In this document: piece by piece, positions 1-9,056 of the stretch
How the letters are laid out: the number at the start of each line of letters is the position of its first letter
Numbering within the stretch: the first letter of the stretch is position 1
NCBI RefSeq assembly: GCF_003217515.1
Contig: NZ_QJSX01000013.1
Location: 62,001 to 126,000 of the forward strand
Length of the DNA: 64,000 nucleotides
DNA from: Deinococcus yavapaiensis KR-236
GTDB taxonomy: Bacteria > Deinococcota > Deinococci > Deinococcales > Deinococcaceae
Direction of reading: 5' to 3'
Program-made: the position numbers and the translations under genes
The notes under the pieces: generated by a model
The model's database searches: none
What the model saw: only the letters and a program-made list of their open reading frames with translations
What the model was told of the DNA's origin: nothing

Positions 1-10
1 AAGGCGGCCC

Positions 11-2647
11 TCACGTGAGCTCCTTTTCTGCCGTTGGGACTTGCACGGACGCTTCGCCAGGGATTTGCACGAGCGCGGCGCGGTCGTCGGTTTGCACGAT
101 CGCCTGACCGCGGCGCAGCAAGCTGATGGCACGCTTCTGCTCGTCTTCAAGGCCCATCACAGCGGCGAGGCTGTCTTGATCGTCGCTCGCTTGCAAGCGG
201 TGCACGATCTTGAGGTTGGTGTTCTTCAAGGCGTCCGGGATGAGCTTGGCAGGCACTTGATCGACGATGACGAGTCCTTCGCCGTACGCGCGGACTTCCG
301 CGAGGAGATCCGCGAACATCTCCGCCACGAACGCCTTGCCGCTCGGGGTGTCCGGCGCGGGTTTGCGCAGCACGCGGTGCGCTTCTTCGACGAAGGTGAC
401 GTGCCGCAAGTCGCTCGGACCTTGCGTGAAGCGCCGTTCGTACAACAAGCCGAGCAGCAAGCCCATCACGAGGGATTTATCAGCGTCGTCGCTGAGCATC
501 GAGAGGTTCACGACGGCGGGCGCGTCGAGAAGGTCGTGCAGCGGCGTGGACGTCGCCACGTTGAACAACTGCCCTTTCGCGCCTTTCATCAGGGACTTGA
601 TGCGGTGCCGCAGCGCCGTGCGGAGGTTGCGTTGCACGTCCGCCGCGTAGGCTTCTTCGGCCAGCACGGCGTCCACGGCTTCCATGAGGTGAGAAAGCAT
701 CGGGAAGGTTCGAACGACAGGTTCTTCGTCGTCCAACCACCCGTTTTGTTCGTACGTGCGTACGAGCGCCGCTTCAAGCAAGATGGGTAGCACTTCTTGC
801 ATGGGGAAGCTCGCCGTGAGGGTGGCTTTGAGGCGGTCGAGGTGGCTTTGCGTCGCGTACCCGTCGGGCACTTCGAATGGATTGAGGTGCAGCGCGTCGA
901 GGGGCGTTCCTTTCCATGAAGTTGCGCCGGGCATGAACACCCGAACGTTCGCGCCGGGTTTGCGCTCTGCGAGCGCCCACTCGAGGTACTCGGTCTTGGC
1001 AGGTTCAAGCACGAGGTACGGCACGCCGCGCCGCGCGAGTTCGCGCAGCAAGTGACGGCTCGTGACGCTTTTGCCGCTGCCAGTCGTGCCGGTGATGAAC
1101 GCATGCCGCGTGAAGTGCTGCAATTCCACCGGGTACGAGTGCGCGAGGATCGCTCCGCGGTCCATGAGGTGCCCGAGGGCGATGAAGTCACCATCGGCGC
1201 GTGGCGCGTCCGTCGTGAAGTGCGGCGGGCGGGGCCGTGCGCTCACACCGGGCAGGTCGCGGCGCGGGAGGCTCATCCAGATGCTCAGCTCCTCGGTGTT
1301 CAGCACGGTGGTGAGGCGCTGGTAATGCTCACCCAGCGGGTGGGGGCGTTGCAAGCCGAAGAACGAAGGTTGCAAGTTCGGGAATTGCAGCAGTTGAATC
1401 GCGCCGCTCGGCACTTCTGGGCGACGCAAATGCGCCAAGTGGTGGACGCGCAGCGGCTCAAGGTGCGTTTCCGCACCGGAGCCGAGGCTGCGCAGCAAGC
1501 TCGCGCCCAGTTGATCGGTTGCTTCCGAGTCGCTCAGCAAGTACACCCCGGTTTCCCACAAACCGAGGTTGCGTCCGCTTTGCAAGCGTTCGAAGTGCGC
1601 TTCAAGCGTCGTTTCGGCGTATTGCGCGCGACGATCAAGCACCTCGATCGTTTCGCCTTCGGACGTGCCGGTGGTGACGTTCTTGCGCAGCGAATTGACC
1701 GCGCCGGCCACGGCGGCGCCTCCGAGCGTAAGGGCAGCGAGCGGCCCGGCGATGGGGGCGGCCGCCACCAGCGGGACGGCGGCCGCGGCGGCCAAGCCGA
1801 CGCCTGCTTGCACGAGGGTGCCGAGCATGGACGGGATGGTCGCCGACGCCAAGCCGCGCTTGACTTCATCCCAAGACTTGAATTGCGAAGCGCTGGAGCT
1901 TTCATTCCACGAGCGGTTGACGCTGCGCTTCACGAGCGGGTGCACTTCGGCGATGAGTTGCATCAAGCCTTGCTGCAAGTTCACGATGGTGCCGTCCGCG
2001 AGGGGTTGCGCGAGCACCACGAGCGCGAAGCGTTCTTCACGAAGCTGCCCCGCGAAGCGATCCAGAGACTGCACGAGGTAGCGATCGGCGCCTTCACGCA
2101 AGGTGGGAATGCCGGTGATGGCGCTCGCACGGTGCAGGGACGCGAGGTGCTGCAGCAACTCGCGGCGTTCGTGTTCCTTGAGCGGGGTGGCGGCCACGCC
2201 CGGAAGGTGGCTGCGCGCGACCGTCTCGACTTGCCGCAGGACCGTGTCCACGTTGGACGCGTCGGCGTTCGTGCTGTGTGGTCGGCGACGCGCGACGCCG
2301 AGGTGCAGCGCGTAGCGTCCGCGGTCCCCGAGGAGGATCAACGCGAGGCGGAAGCCGCTGCTGGCGTGATCTTCGTGCAAGCCGGACAAGGTCGCGAGGG
2401 CGGCGAGGACGCTTTGGAAATCGAAGAGGTCCGTGTCGACGGACGTGTCCGCGCTGAGTGGGAGGTCGGCGAGTCGTACGAAGCCCCAGTCGTGCTCGGG
2501 CACGAGGACGGCGAGTTCCTCCCACTTCACGGGGGCGCGTTGATCGATGCGCGGCAAGTCGCTGAGGTAGTCGCGTTCGAGTTGACTTTTCAGGACGTTC
2601 GCCCACACGGCTTCGAAAGCGGCCAGGGAGTTGTTCGATGACGTCAT
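11..2647 (-). CDS. HerA/DUF87-family ATPase with internal hydrophobic segment
   Basis: An 878-residue protein read from an ATG that overlaps the stop of the upstream gene (ATGA). An in-frame ATG 24 bases earlier is less likely because it lies inside that gene. A Walker A motif GTTGSGKS sits near residue 525 and a Walker B-like FVEEAHR near residue 750, the pattern of HerA/VirB4-type hexameric translocases (DUF87). Residues about 280-320 are an Ala/Gly-rich hydrophobic stretch, unusual for a soluble HerA, so the protein may touch the membrane. The first 270 residues are not recognised. HerA proteins pump DNA or power partner nucleases, and many defence systems use one. No nuclease motif is seen in the operon, so the effector is unclear. 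It is the last gene of a three-gene minus-strand operon. Confidence 0.85.
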   Translation of the reverse strand: MTSSNNSLAAFEAVWANVLKSQLERDYLSDLPRIDQRAPVKWEELAVLVPEHDWGFVRLADLPLSADTSVDTDLFDFQSVLAALATLSGLHEDHASSGFRLALILLGDRGRYALHLGVARRRPHSTNADASNVDTVLRQVETVARSHLPGVAATPLKEHERRELLQHLASLHRASAITGIPTLREGADRYLVQSLDRFAGQLREERFALVVLAQPLADGTIVNLQQGLMQLIAEVHPLVKRSVNRSWNESSSASQFKSWDEVKRGLASATIPSMLGTLVQAGVGLAAAAAVPLVAAAPIAGPLAALTLGGAAVAGAVNSLRKNVTTGTSEGETIEVLDRRAQYAETTLEAHFERLQSGRNLGLWETGVYLLSDSEATDQLGASLLRSLGSGAETHLEPLRVHHLAHLRRPEVPSGAIQLLQFPNLQPSFFGLQRPHPLGEHYQRLTTVLNTEELSIWMSLPRRDLPGVSARPRPPHFTTDAPRADGDFIALGHLMDRGAILAHSYPVELQHFTRHAFITGTTGSGKSVTSRHLLRELARRGVPYLVLEPAKTEYLEWALAERKPGANVRVFMPGATSWKGTPLDALHLNPFEVPDGYATQSHLDRLKATLTASFPMQEVLPILLEAALVRTYEQNGWLDDEEPVVRTFPMLSHLMEAVDAVLAEEAYAADVQRNLRTALRHRIKSLMKGAKGQLFNVATSTPLHDLLDAPAVVNLSMLSDDADKSLVMGLLLGLLYERRFTQGPSDLRHVTFVEEAHRVLRKPAPDTPSGKAFVAEMFADLLAEVRAYGEGLVIVDQVPAKLIPDALKNTNLKIVHRLQASDDQDSLAAVMGLEDEQKRAISLLRRGQAIVQTDDRAALVQIPGEASVQVPTAEKELT

Positions 2648-4059
2648 GCAGGCTCCGGTGTCCACGTCCACTCAGCGGACGTGAATGGATCGAGGATCTT
2701 CACGTGAGAGGGGCGGCCGTTGGGGTCGAAGCGGAATTTGAGGCTGTACTGCTGCGTTCTCGTGCGAGCGCTGTTGGTGCGCAGTTCATGATCGAGCCAA
2801 GCTTCAGCGACGGGGCCGCGGTAGCGTCCGATTTCCTGCCAAACGGGCATCACGTGGCCGATGCTGAGCACGACCGCTTCAGGGTGTTCGCCTCGTCCTT
2901 TCCAAAGGAGACCGAAGATAATGCGTCGTTCCCCGCGAGCGCTCACCGTTTCATCCAGGGTCACGTAGCGGTACAAGGCCAATTCACCTGAAGCGGTTCG
3001 AGTGGGGTTGTCAAGGTTGATCGTACGGCCGAGAAGCACGAGCTTCGGGACGCTGGGGGCCGCCTTGGCTTCTTGTTGCGGCGTTGCTGAAGGTCGGCTT
3101 GGCGCGGACGCGGTCTTGCTGACGTTACTGCTCGACGCAACCTTTGCTGCGCTCGGCGCTTGAGCTTGCGGCGGGTCGAAGTTCAACGTGGCGCCGTACG
3201 CGATGGCATTCAAGTTGTCGAGCGTTACCAGTGGCGTGTTCGGCAACGCTGTTTCGAATAAGTGTCGTAGGGGCGCCAGGTCATCCGGTGCTCCGACGAG
3301 TACGACGGCTTGCCCGGGTTGGATGCGCGACACGTGCTGCTCCACGAACTGCCGTGCGACAAGTTGCACGCCCGCTTGCAAGACGCGTCCGGGCAGGTTG
3401 AAGCGCACGCGCCCGTAGCGCGCGAGGGGAACGAGCACGACGTCGAAGTCCGGCGCGTCCGCATGCCGCGTGAGTTCGCTCCAGTACTTCGCGATTTGCT
3501 GTTCGAGCAGCGGTTTGACGTCGTCGTCCGCGAAGCGGGCCGGATCGAGGTTCGCTTGTTGCGCGAGGTGCACGGCGGCCGCGCGGAACAGCGACGCACG
3601 CCAATCGACGGCGTCGAAGTCGGTGAAGGCCGTATCGGTCGCGATGCGAGGAAGGTGCGCGCCAACATCGACGCGGGCGAGGTGCACGTGCGGTGGTGTC
3701 ACGACGAAGGTCCACAGCCCGCCGGTGGCTGCCGACGGCAAGGACGGTTGGCGACGCGTGACTTCCAACGCGACCGCTTGCGCGGCGGTCACGCTGGTTT
3801 CCGAATGCGTCGGTATGGTCAACTCAGGGCGTTCACCGACGTGGACGAGGGCGAGGGCGAGGTGCGGGTCGCGTTCGCGCAGCCGCGCGCCGTACACGCG
3901 GTGGTGCAGCAGCGCGTCTTCGAGCGCACTGCACGCGGACAAAGCTTCCGGTTCGGTGCTCGTGCGTTCCCAGCGGCTTTGCGTCCATTGGTGGAGCGTC
4001 ACGGCTGCTTGCCCGGCGGCCACACCAACGACGAGAAGTTGATCGGCAGAGGTGGGCAT
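2644..4059 (-). CDS. Degenerate Hsp70/actin-fold protein with Pro/Ala/Ser linker
   Basis: A 471-residue protein starting one base after the stop of the upstream gene and overlapping the HerA gene start. Residues 1-290 follow the layout of an Hsp70 ATPase domain. The N-terminus LLVVGVAAGQAAV sits where the phosphate-1 loop should be but lacks its Asp-Leu-Gly-Thr core. Near residue 250 is VVLVGAPDDLAPL, like the adenosine motif, followed near residue 280 by AIAYGATL, like the Hsp70 AVAYGAA motif. Residues about 292-345 are a low-complexity Ala/Pro/Ser/Lys linker. The last 120 residues form a separate unrecognised domain rich in aromatic and charged residues. No J-domain or exchange-factor partner is nearby. 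It may be a scaffold or sensor for the HerA ATPase. The Hsp70 assignment rests on motif order and needs profile confirmation. Confidence 0.75.
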   Translation of the reverse strand: MPTSADQLLVVGVAAGQAAVTLHQWTQSRWERTSTEPEALSACSALEDALLHHRVYGARLRERDPHLALALVHVGERPELTIPTHSETSVTAAQAVALEVTRRQPSLPSAATGGLWTFVVTPPHVHLARVDVGAHLPRIATDTAFTDFDAVDWRASLFRAAAVHLAQQANLDPARFADDDVKPLLEQQIAKYWSELTRHADAPDFDVVLVPLARYGRVRFNLPGRVLQAGVQLVARQFVEQHVSRIQPGQAVVLVGAPDDLAPLRHLFETALPNTPLVTLDNLNAIAYGATLNFDPPQAQAPSAAKVASSSNVSKTASAPSRPSATPQQEAKAAPSVPKLVLLGRTINLDNPTRTASGELALYRYVTLDETVSARGERRIIFGLLWKGRGEHPEAVVLSIGHVMPVWQEIGRYRGPVAEAWLDHELRTNSARTRTQQYSLKFRFDPNGRPSHVKILDPFTSAEWTWTPEPA

Positions 4060-4060
4060 A

Positions 4061-5023
4061 TTACTTCCGGCGGCGGAAGGTGTCGAGTTCGTCTTCCATC
4101 CAGTCGACGCCGCGTTCGAACGCGGTGATGCTGTCGTCGATCGCTTTGAACTCCTTGGATTGCTTGTGGTCGGGGATGTCGTCTTGTTCGAGTGTCGTGC
4201 GTTCGCGCCGCAGGTCTTTTCGGCGTAGCTTCATCGCTTCGATGCTTTCGTTGGCTTTGCCGAGGCTGCGTTCGTACCCGAGGGTGACCACTTTGAAAGT
4301 GACTTGCGCCTTGATGACCTCGGTACGAACGGCCTCCGCGCCCATTTCCACGAGCATTTTGGTCGTGGCGTTCGCGCCGGCACCCATCACGGCGCCGGCG
4401 GTCGCGCCCAGGCCGGTGACGAGCCACATGCCGCCTGCCATGCCCGCGCCGCCAACGGCGAGGCTGCCGCCGCCGAGCGCGGCGAGGCCTGCGGAGGTGG
4501 CAGCGGCGCCGGCCAGGCCCATGGCGCTGCCGACCATCGCGCCGATGGCGGGCGCGGCGAGCCACGCGACGGGCGTGACGAGCAGCAACCCGCCGACGAC
4601 GAACGCGACGGGCATCCACCAATTGACGTTCTTGTGCGCTTTGACCGCTTGGGCTTTTACGTCGAGCACTTCCCGGACGACTTGCGGACTTTGCTTGAGC
4701 AGGCCAGCGACGTGATTGAGGGCGCGTTTGAAGTCGTCTCCGTCGTACTTGAGGTCATGCGGCGAGAAGGGATTGATGAAGGCGAGTTCGATCAGGACTT
4801 GTACGCCTTCGTGCACCGACAGGTCGGGCATCAAAGCTCGAACGGAGTGCAACGTTCGAGCGTTCGACGCGAGTTGCGGGTAGACGTCGCGGAAAATGTC
4901 GAGGTTGTCGTCGACGGCATCTTGCTTTTTGCGTTGCAGCGCCTTGTCGGATTCACGAGCAGCGAGCTCCGAGGCGAGGACGAGTTTACTGATGGATAAG
5001 GCGAGCGTGAACGTGTTAGCCAT
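4061..5023 (-). CDS. Gly/Ala-rich putative membrane protein, first gene of HerA operon
   Basis: A 320-residue protein with a strong ribosome-binding site (GAGGAG) just upstream of its ATG. Residues 1-130 are polar and helical. Residues about 138-218 are a long Gly/Ala-rich hydrophobic block, perhaps two or three membrane helices or a glycine-zipper type insertion segment. Residues 240-320 are highly charged and likely coiled coil. I do not recognise the family. The glycine-rich hydrophobic core is of the sort seen in pore-forming or membrane-remodelling effectors, but that is only an analogy. It is followed one base later by the Hsp70-like gene, so the three genes should be made together. Confidence 0.75.
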   Translation of the reverse strand: MANTFTLALSISKLVLASELAARESDKALQRKKQDAVDDNLDIFRDVYPQLASNARTLHSVRALMPDLSVHEGVQVLIELAFINPFSPHDLKYDGDDFKRALNHVAGLLKQSPQVVREVLDVKAQAVKAHKNVNWWMPVAFVVGGLLLVTPVAWLAAPAIGAMVGSAMGLAGAAATSAGLAALGGGSLAVGGAGMAGGMWLVTGLGATAGAVMGAGANATTKMLVEMGAEAVRTEVIKAQVTFKVVTLGYERSLGKANESIEAMKLRRKDLRRERTTLEQDDIPDHKQSKEFKAIDDSITAFERGVDWMEDELDTFRRRK

Positions 5024-5181
5024 GATCTCCTCGAGGAGGCGCTGCCATACCGTCAGGCAAGGCCAGAGATGAAGTCATCTTCACTCTAGCTAGGTTTTTT
5101 CATACGCTTTCCACATTTGAGGTTGACGCGAGCGAAGCAAGACAAGGATCTTAGAGACGCCAAGAGAGAGGGTGTACAAGG

Positions 5182-5196
5182 AAATGGCTCTTCCGC
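5182..5196 (+). repeat. ISL3 left terminal inverted repeat
   Basis: AAATGGCTCTTCCGC, the exact reverse complement of 6836-6850. It marks the end of the element distal to the transposase start. Confidence 0.85.
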
Positions 5197-5295
5197 GATG
5201 TACGCGCAGCCCTCATGCAGCCAACAAAACCCGCTTTCGCAGCAACTCGAACGACCCCCGCTCAAACATCTGACGCTTAATGAGCTTCAGGCGAT

Positions 5296-6795
5296 TCACG
5301 ACGCCCTCGGTCGGGCCGTTCGACCATTTGTTTCGCTCGCCGCCACCAGGGCGTCCCATTCGTGCCTCAAGCCGAGCACAAACGCCTGCAACGATTTCAG
5401 CCCGCTCCCTTCAACCTTCGCGCGCCAAGAAGCAAGATCAGCGGGCTTCGCGTCGAGCAGAGCACATACGAAGGTCCGGGTGAGGGTTCGAAGCTCGTTC
5501 AAGGCGGGAAAGGTCGTCAGGATCACGTCCAGCACACGCCGCTCGTCGACGTCGAGTTCCGTCCTGGGTTTCACGAAGTACCACGCGAGCGGAGCCGAAC
5601 CGCCACGAATCAGATTGCTTTCGGGCAGTACGTTCTCGTCGAATCCCCGTCGTGGCTCGGTCCAGCGACGAACGGGCGGGTACTTCCCGGCATACCCCAG
5701 CGCTTGAAGTTCTCGCCAAAGCAGCTTGGCGTTGCGACACCCTTCCGCCCAGCGTCGTCGGAGATGTGGCTCGAACACGTCAAGCGGACTCGGTCGTTTG
5801 CGTCGCCTCGACACGCCCGGCGGGTGCTCTGTGCGTACGGCTGCGTGAACGGTTGGGCGTGCGATGCCAAGGGTTCGAGCGATGCCACTGATCGTCATTC
5901 CTTCGCTCTGCAACGTGCGGATCTTGTGATACTGCGCTCTTCTTCGCTCGGTGTACGCGTCACGCCGGACGTGGTCGATGCGAGAGCGGCGAATCTGCGG
6001 CAGTTGCAGACCGGCTTGGATGAGGACGTTCGAGATGGCCTGCTGCTCTCGGGCCCGTTGCCGTTCGACGGCTTCCCGGAGGTTCTTGAGGACGTGCCAT
6101 CGGTCGAGCACTTGCCGAGCTTGCGGCGCACCCGTCGTAACGGCAACGAAATACTCTTTCCCACGATCACGGGCGACGAGTTCGATGTTCGGACGAGCTT
6201 GGAGCCATGTTGTTACCGTCGAAGCATCGCGATCGGAAAGAAGGTCGACGGGCGTGCCCGTTTTGAGGTCGACGATCACCGTGCCGTACGTGAAGCCCTT
6301 TCGGAAGGCGAAGTCGTCGATGCCGATGAGGTTCGGACAAGGACGTTCGGGACGCGGAAGGGCATGAACCAATCGCAACAGACGATCGGGGGAAACGAAC
6401 AGGCCCGTCGAGGTCAACAGTCGCGAGCCAGGTTCTGCGCCGACGTCGAGTGCCACGCGTTCGAACACGGAGCTCAGCCGCTTCGTGATCCGTTTGAAGG
6501 GTGTGATGAACTCAGGGAAGGCTTCGGTGAACGTCTGCTTCGTACAGGGGACGTGGTGACATCGAAAGCGCCGAACGATCAGGCGCAACGAGACGGTGAC
6601 ACCGAGGCACGGCAGATCCTGTACGAAGCGCGTGGAGCGGCTGTGAAGCCGGAAGCTGACAGTTCCGCACGAGGGGCAAACGCAAGCACGTCGACGACTG
6701 GCGAGGGTCAACGTGAGCGCCGCGTTACCCTGCTCGACTTCGACGAGTTGGAGGTCAAGCTCCGGTGGGAACAAGGTGTGGAGGTCGAGCGACAC
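5296..6795 (-). CDS. ISL3-family transposase
   Basis: A 499-residue DDE transposase. An N-terminal zinc ribbon (CPSCG near residue 40, with a second Cys/His group near residue 80) matches the zf-ISL3 domain. GIDDFAFRKG near residue 155 and VARDRGKEY near residue 210 carry the first two catalytic acidic residues, and DRWHVLKNLREAV follows as usual for the family. A resolvase-like helix-turn-helix lies near residue 300. The length suits the family and no frameshift is seen, so it is probably active. Confidence 0.93.
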   Translation of the reverse strand: MSLDLHTLFPPELDLQLVEVEQGNAALTLTLASRRRACVCPSCGTVSFRLHSRSTRFVQDLPCLGVTVSLRLIVRRFRCHHVPCTKQTFTEAFPEFITPFKRITKRLSSVFERVALDVGAEPGSRLLTSTGLFVSPDRLLRLVHALPRPERPCPNLIGIDDFAFRKGFTYGTVIVDLKTGTPVDLLSDRDASTVTTWLQARPNIELVARDRGKEYFVAVTTGAPQARQVLDRWHVLKNLREAVERQRAREQQAISNVLIQAGLQLPQIRRSRIDHVRRDAYTERRRAQYHKIRTLQSEGMTISGIARTLGIARPTVHAAVRTEHPPGVSRRRKRPSPLDVFEPHLRRRWAEGCRNAKLLWRELQALGYAGKYPPVRRWTEPRRGFDENVLPESNLIRGGSAPLAWYFVKPRTELDVDERRVLDVILTTFPALNELRTLTRTFVCALLDAKPADLASWRAKVEGSGLKSLQAFVLGLRHEWDALVAASETNGRTARPRAS

Positions 6796-6835
6796 GCGTC
6801 GCAGTCGAGCACGTTCTCATGACAGCACGCAGATT

Positions 6836-6850
6836 GCGGAAGAGCCATTT
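6836..6850 (-). repeat. ISL3 right terminal inverted repeat
   Basis: Exact inverted copy of 5182-5196, about 40 bases upstream of the transposase start. Confidence 0.85.
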
Positions 6851-7009
6851 CGGTTGACACGCCCCGGCGACTTGAGTGTTCTCGTGACGTTCGCCGCGTC
6901 ACCGGATGTGTGCGCGCAACTTGACGCGGCCGGACGGAATCCTCAACGTGCGTACGAGGTGTTCGCCGGGACGAACCTCATCACGCCGTGGACGTTTTCC
7001 TTGCGGTGA
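6851..7009 (+). pseudogene. 3' fragment of a gene probably cut by the ISL3 element
   Basis: Directly after the IS end an open frame of about 52 codons runs to a TGA at 7007-7009. Its composition (GC-rich third positions, few rare residues) is that of a normal protein C-terminus, including AYEVFAGTNLITPWTF. It has no start or ribosome-binding site of its own and is followed by a hairpin shared with the opposing gene. No matching 5' part is visible left of the IS, so this may be a remnant. The family is not recognised. Confidence 0.35.
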
Positions 7010-7028
7010 CTTGAACGCGCCTGAGACA

Positions 7029-7060
7029 ACGAGGCGCGCTTCCATGGAAGCGCGCCTCGT
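7029..7060. terminator. Perfect 32-base palindrome between convergent ends
   Basis: Two 16-base arms (ACGAGGCGCGCTTCCA and its complement) abut without a loop, one base from the stop of the McrB-like gene and 20 bases after the plus-strand fragment. It is probably a bidirectional terminator. There is no T-tract on either side. Confidence 0.6.
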
Positions 7061-7061
7061 T

Positions 7062-9056
7062 TCACAGCAACCGCGTTTGCGCTTGCGTGTGCAACCGACG
7101 AGCGGTGTTCGGCAACGTCAACGTCGCCGCGACACTTGCGAGTTGCTGAAGTTGCGACGCGCTCAACATCTCCAAGTGCGGAAGAACCTTGTCGTGCAAC
7201 GCGCGGTCGAGCGGCATGCCGTGCGCGTGCAAGTCCAGCACGTCGTGCACGAAGTGCGTTCCAAGCGGCAGCATGTGCCGAACGGTGAGTGAGTCGCGCG
7301 CGTCATCACCCGCTTCACCCATGAACGCGAACAGGGTGTCCACGGCGTTCGCGTTAAAGCCGCGCGCGAGGAACCAAGCGCGCTCACCGGGCGGCACGCT
7401 GAGGTCGAGGCGCACGAACCGTCGAGCAAGCGCGGAACCCACCGCGAACAACTGCTTGGAATCGAGGTCGTTCATGGTCGCGATGATGCAGAAGTCCTCG
7501 GGAAGGTACACGGCGTGCGACGCGCCGTCTTCTTCCCCGACCAGCGGAGTCTGTGCTCGGTATGCCGGGTCGAGCAGCGTCATCAACCGCCCGAACGCTT
7601 CGTCTTGATGCGCTCGGTTGAATTCATCGAGGATGAGGAAGTGCGGACGCCCCCACGAACTCGAACTGTGCGCGTGACGCTGCGCGGCCGTCGTGACGAC
7701 GCCGGGCACGAACGCGTACCGTAACCCATCGGCTGGTACGGCGCGCAACCCGCCGAGGACGTCCACGGACGTCCATCGCGCGTCGGCCGTCGCGAGCGTA
7801 AAATTCGGTCGTCCGGCGTCGTTCACGCCGCACGCTTCTTCCGCGAGCAGCGTCGCGAGCAACGTCTTCCCGCACCCGGGCGGTCCGACGAGCAGCAGGT
7901 GCTTGCGTTCGCGCACGTACATGCGCGCCGCGTCCAGCAACTCCAGGTCGATCACCATGGAGTCCTCGATGACGCGCGGCACGAACGCGGAGCCAGACGG
8001 TACTTGAGGCGTGCCGGGCAGCGCCGGAGCGGACGGACGCGTCGACGCGACGCTTGGCGCGAGCGGCACCGATGCCTTCTGCACGGACGCGTTCACCTGC
8101 TTGGTCGGCGTGACTTGAGCTGCACCGTCGTTTTCACGCGGCGCGAGCGGCGCCGAAGTCGATGCGACCTTGCTTGGCGTCACGGTCGACTTCGGTTTCT
8201 TCGTGGCCCGCTCGGGCGCGGGCATGACGCCAGGCAAGGCGTTCAGCAGTGCTTTCGCGCGGCCACTCGGTTCGTACGGCGGTTGACCGTCGATGTCCAG
8301 CACGCCGTACGGCTCGTTGGTCAACCCGCCTTCCAGCAAGTACTGCGTGAACGTCCCCACGTCACTCGACACGAGCGGCGGCACGAGGTCGTATTGATGG
8401 TTCGCGTCCGCGTCCACCTGCCCGATCAACTGCCCTTCGTACGAGTACGTGGTGCCCGACCGCGTCAACACGTGTTCATACACCCGCAAAAACTTCACGG
8501 CCGTTTGCCCGGTGCGGTCCCGCATCACCAGTTTGGCGACGCCCGAGCGAACGTGGTCGTTCTCGAACACCAAGCGGAACGCGCGCACGTCCGCGCGTTC
8601 CCGGCGTGCCGCGTCACTCAAACTTTCTTGCGTGGCGACCACGATTGTGCGTGGCACCTTCTCGAACACGTCAAGCCGTTCGCCGTACGCGCCGCACACG
8701 CCCGTCGCGTACAGCACCGTGAGGTCCGGGCCGCGCGCCGCCACGAGGTGCGCGTCGACGCACGCGAGTTGCGGTTTGCAATAGCGTTGAAGGGCTGCTT
8801 CGAGTCGGTCGAGCATGCTCTTCGGGAACTTACCGTTGCGTGGCAACGGCACGCGAAGTTCGCACGTCGTTTTTCGTTCCGCGTGCCTCGGTTCAGGCAG
8901 GGGAATCGGCGGGGACAAGAAGTTCCCGGCGGTGTCCACCCACCACTCGAGGGCCGCGGCGTGCTCCGTGAACCACGTCAAGACGTCCGGTTCGATGCGT
9001 TCTTTCACGTCGGTCAGCAATTTGAATTGAGCGAAGACAGCGTAGTGAGCGTTCAT
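7062..9056 (-). CDS. McrB-like AAA+ protein with novel N-terminal region
   Basis: A 664-residue protein starting at the ATG that overlaps the stop of the McrC-like gene (ATGA). The longer frame to 9215 is non-coding in style. The C-terminal 300 residues are an AAA+ module: GPPGCGKT near residue 390, LILDEFNRA near 475 and IATMNDLDS near 528, the order found in McrB/MoxR ATPases of type IV restriction. The usual N-terminal DNA-reading domain (DUF3578/EVE type) is not apparent. Instead residues 1-290 are an unrecognised domain joined by a Thr/Ala/Pro-rich linker (about 305-370). It likely powers DNA translocation and cutting with the McrC-like partner. Which substrate the new N-terminus reads is unknown. 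Confidence 0.88.
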   Translation of the reverse strand: MNAHYAVFAQFKLLTDVKERIEPDVLTWFTEHAAALEWWVDTAGNFLSPPIPLPEPRHAERKTTCELRVPLPRNGKFPKSMLDRLEAALQRYCKPQLACVDAHLVAARGPDLTVLYATGVCGAYGERLDVFEKVPRTIVVATQESLSDAARRERADVRAFRLVFENDHVRSGVAKLVMRDRTGQTAVKFLRVYEHVLTRSGTTYSYEGQLIGQVDADANHQYDLVPPLVSSDVGTFTQYLLEGGLTNEPYGVLDIDGQPPYEPSGRAKALLNALPGVMPAPERATKKPKSTVTPSKVASTSAPLAPRENDGAAQVTPTKQVNASVQKASVPLAPSVASTRPSAPALPGTPQVPSGSAFVPRVIEDSMVIDLELLDAARMYVRERKHLLLVGPPGCGKTLLATLLAEEACGVNDAGRPNFTLATADARWTSVDVLGGLRAVPADGLRYAFVPGVVTTAAQRHAHSSSSWGRPHFLILDEFNRAHQDEAFGRLMTLLDPAYRAQTPLVGEEDGASHAVYLPEDFCIIATMNDLDSKQLFAVGSALARRFVRLDLSVPPGERAWFLARGFNANAVDTLFAFMGEAGDDARDSLTVRHMLPLGTHFVHDVLDLHAHGMPLDRALHDKVLPHLEMLSASQLQQLASVAATLTLPNTARRLHTQAQTRLL

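Larger units (their letters stand above)
5182..6850. mobile_element. ISL3-family insertion sequence (intact)
   Basis: A 1.67-kb element bounded by perfect 15-base inverted repeats at 5182-5196 and 6836-6850. They contain GGCTCTTCCGC, the typical outer sequence of ISL3 ends, so the true tips may be at 5186 and 6846. It holds one transposase gene on the minus strand. Flanking sequences on the two sides do not match as an 8-base target duplication, so the insertion is old, or one flank has been rearranged. Confidence 0.85.

Noticed and set aside
1052..2641. 529-codon plus-strand frame opposite the HerA gene
   Set aside because: Composition is Arg/Gln/Val/His-rich without domains; the minus strand has Walker motifs.
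5170..6860. 8-base target-site duplication of the ISL3 element
   Set aside because: The flanks of the inverted repeats do not match under either plausible choice of tips.
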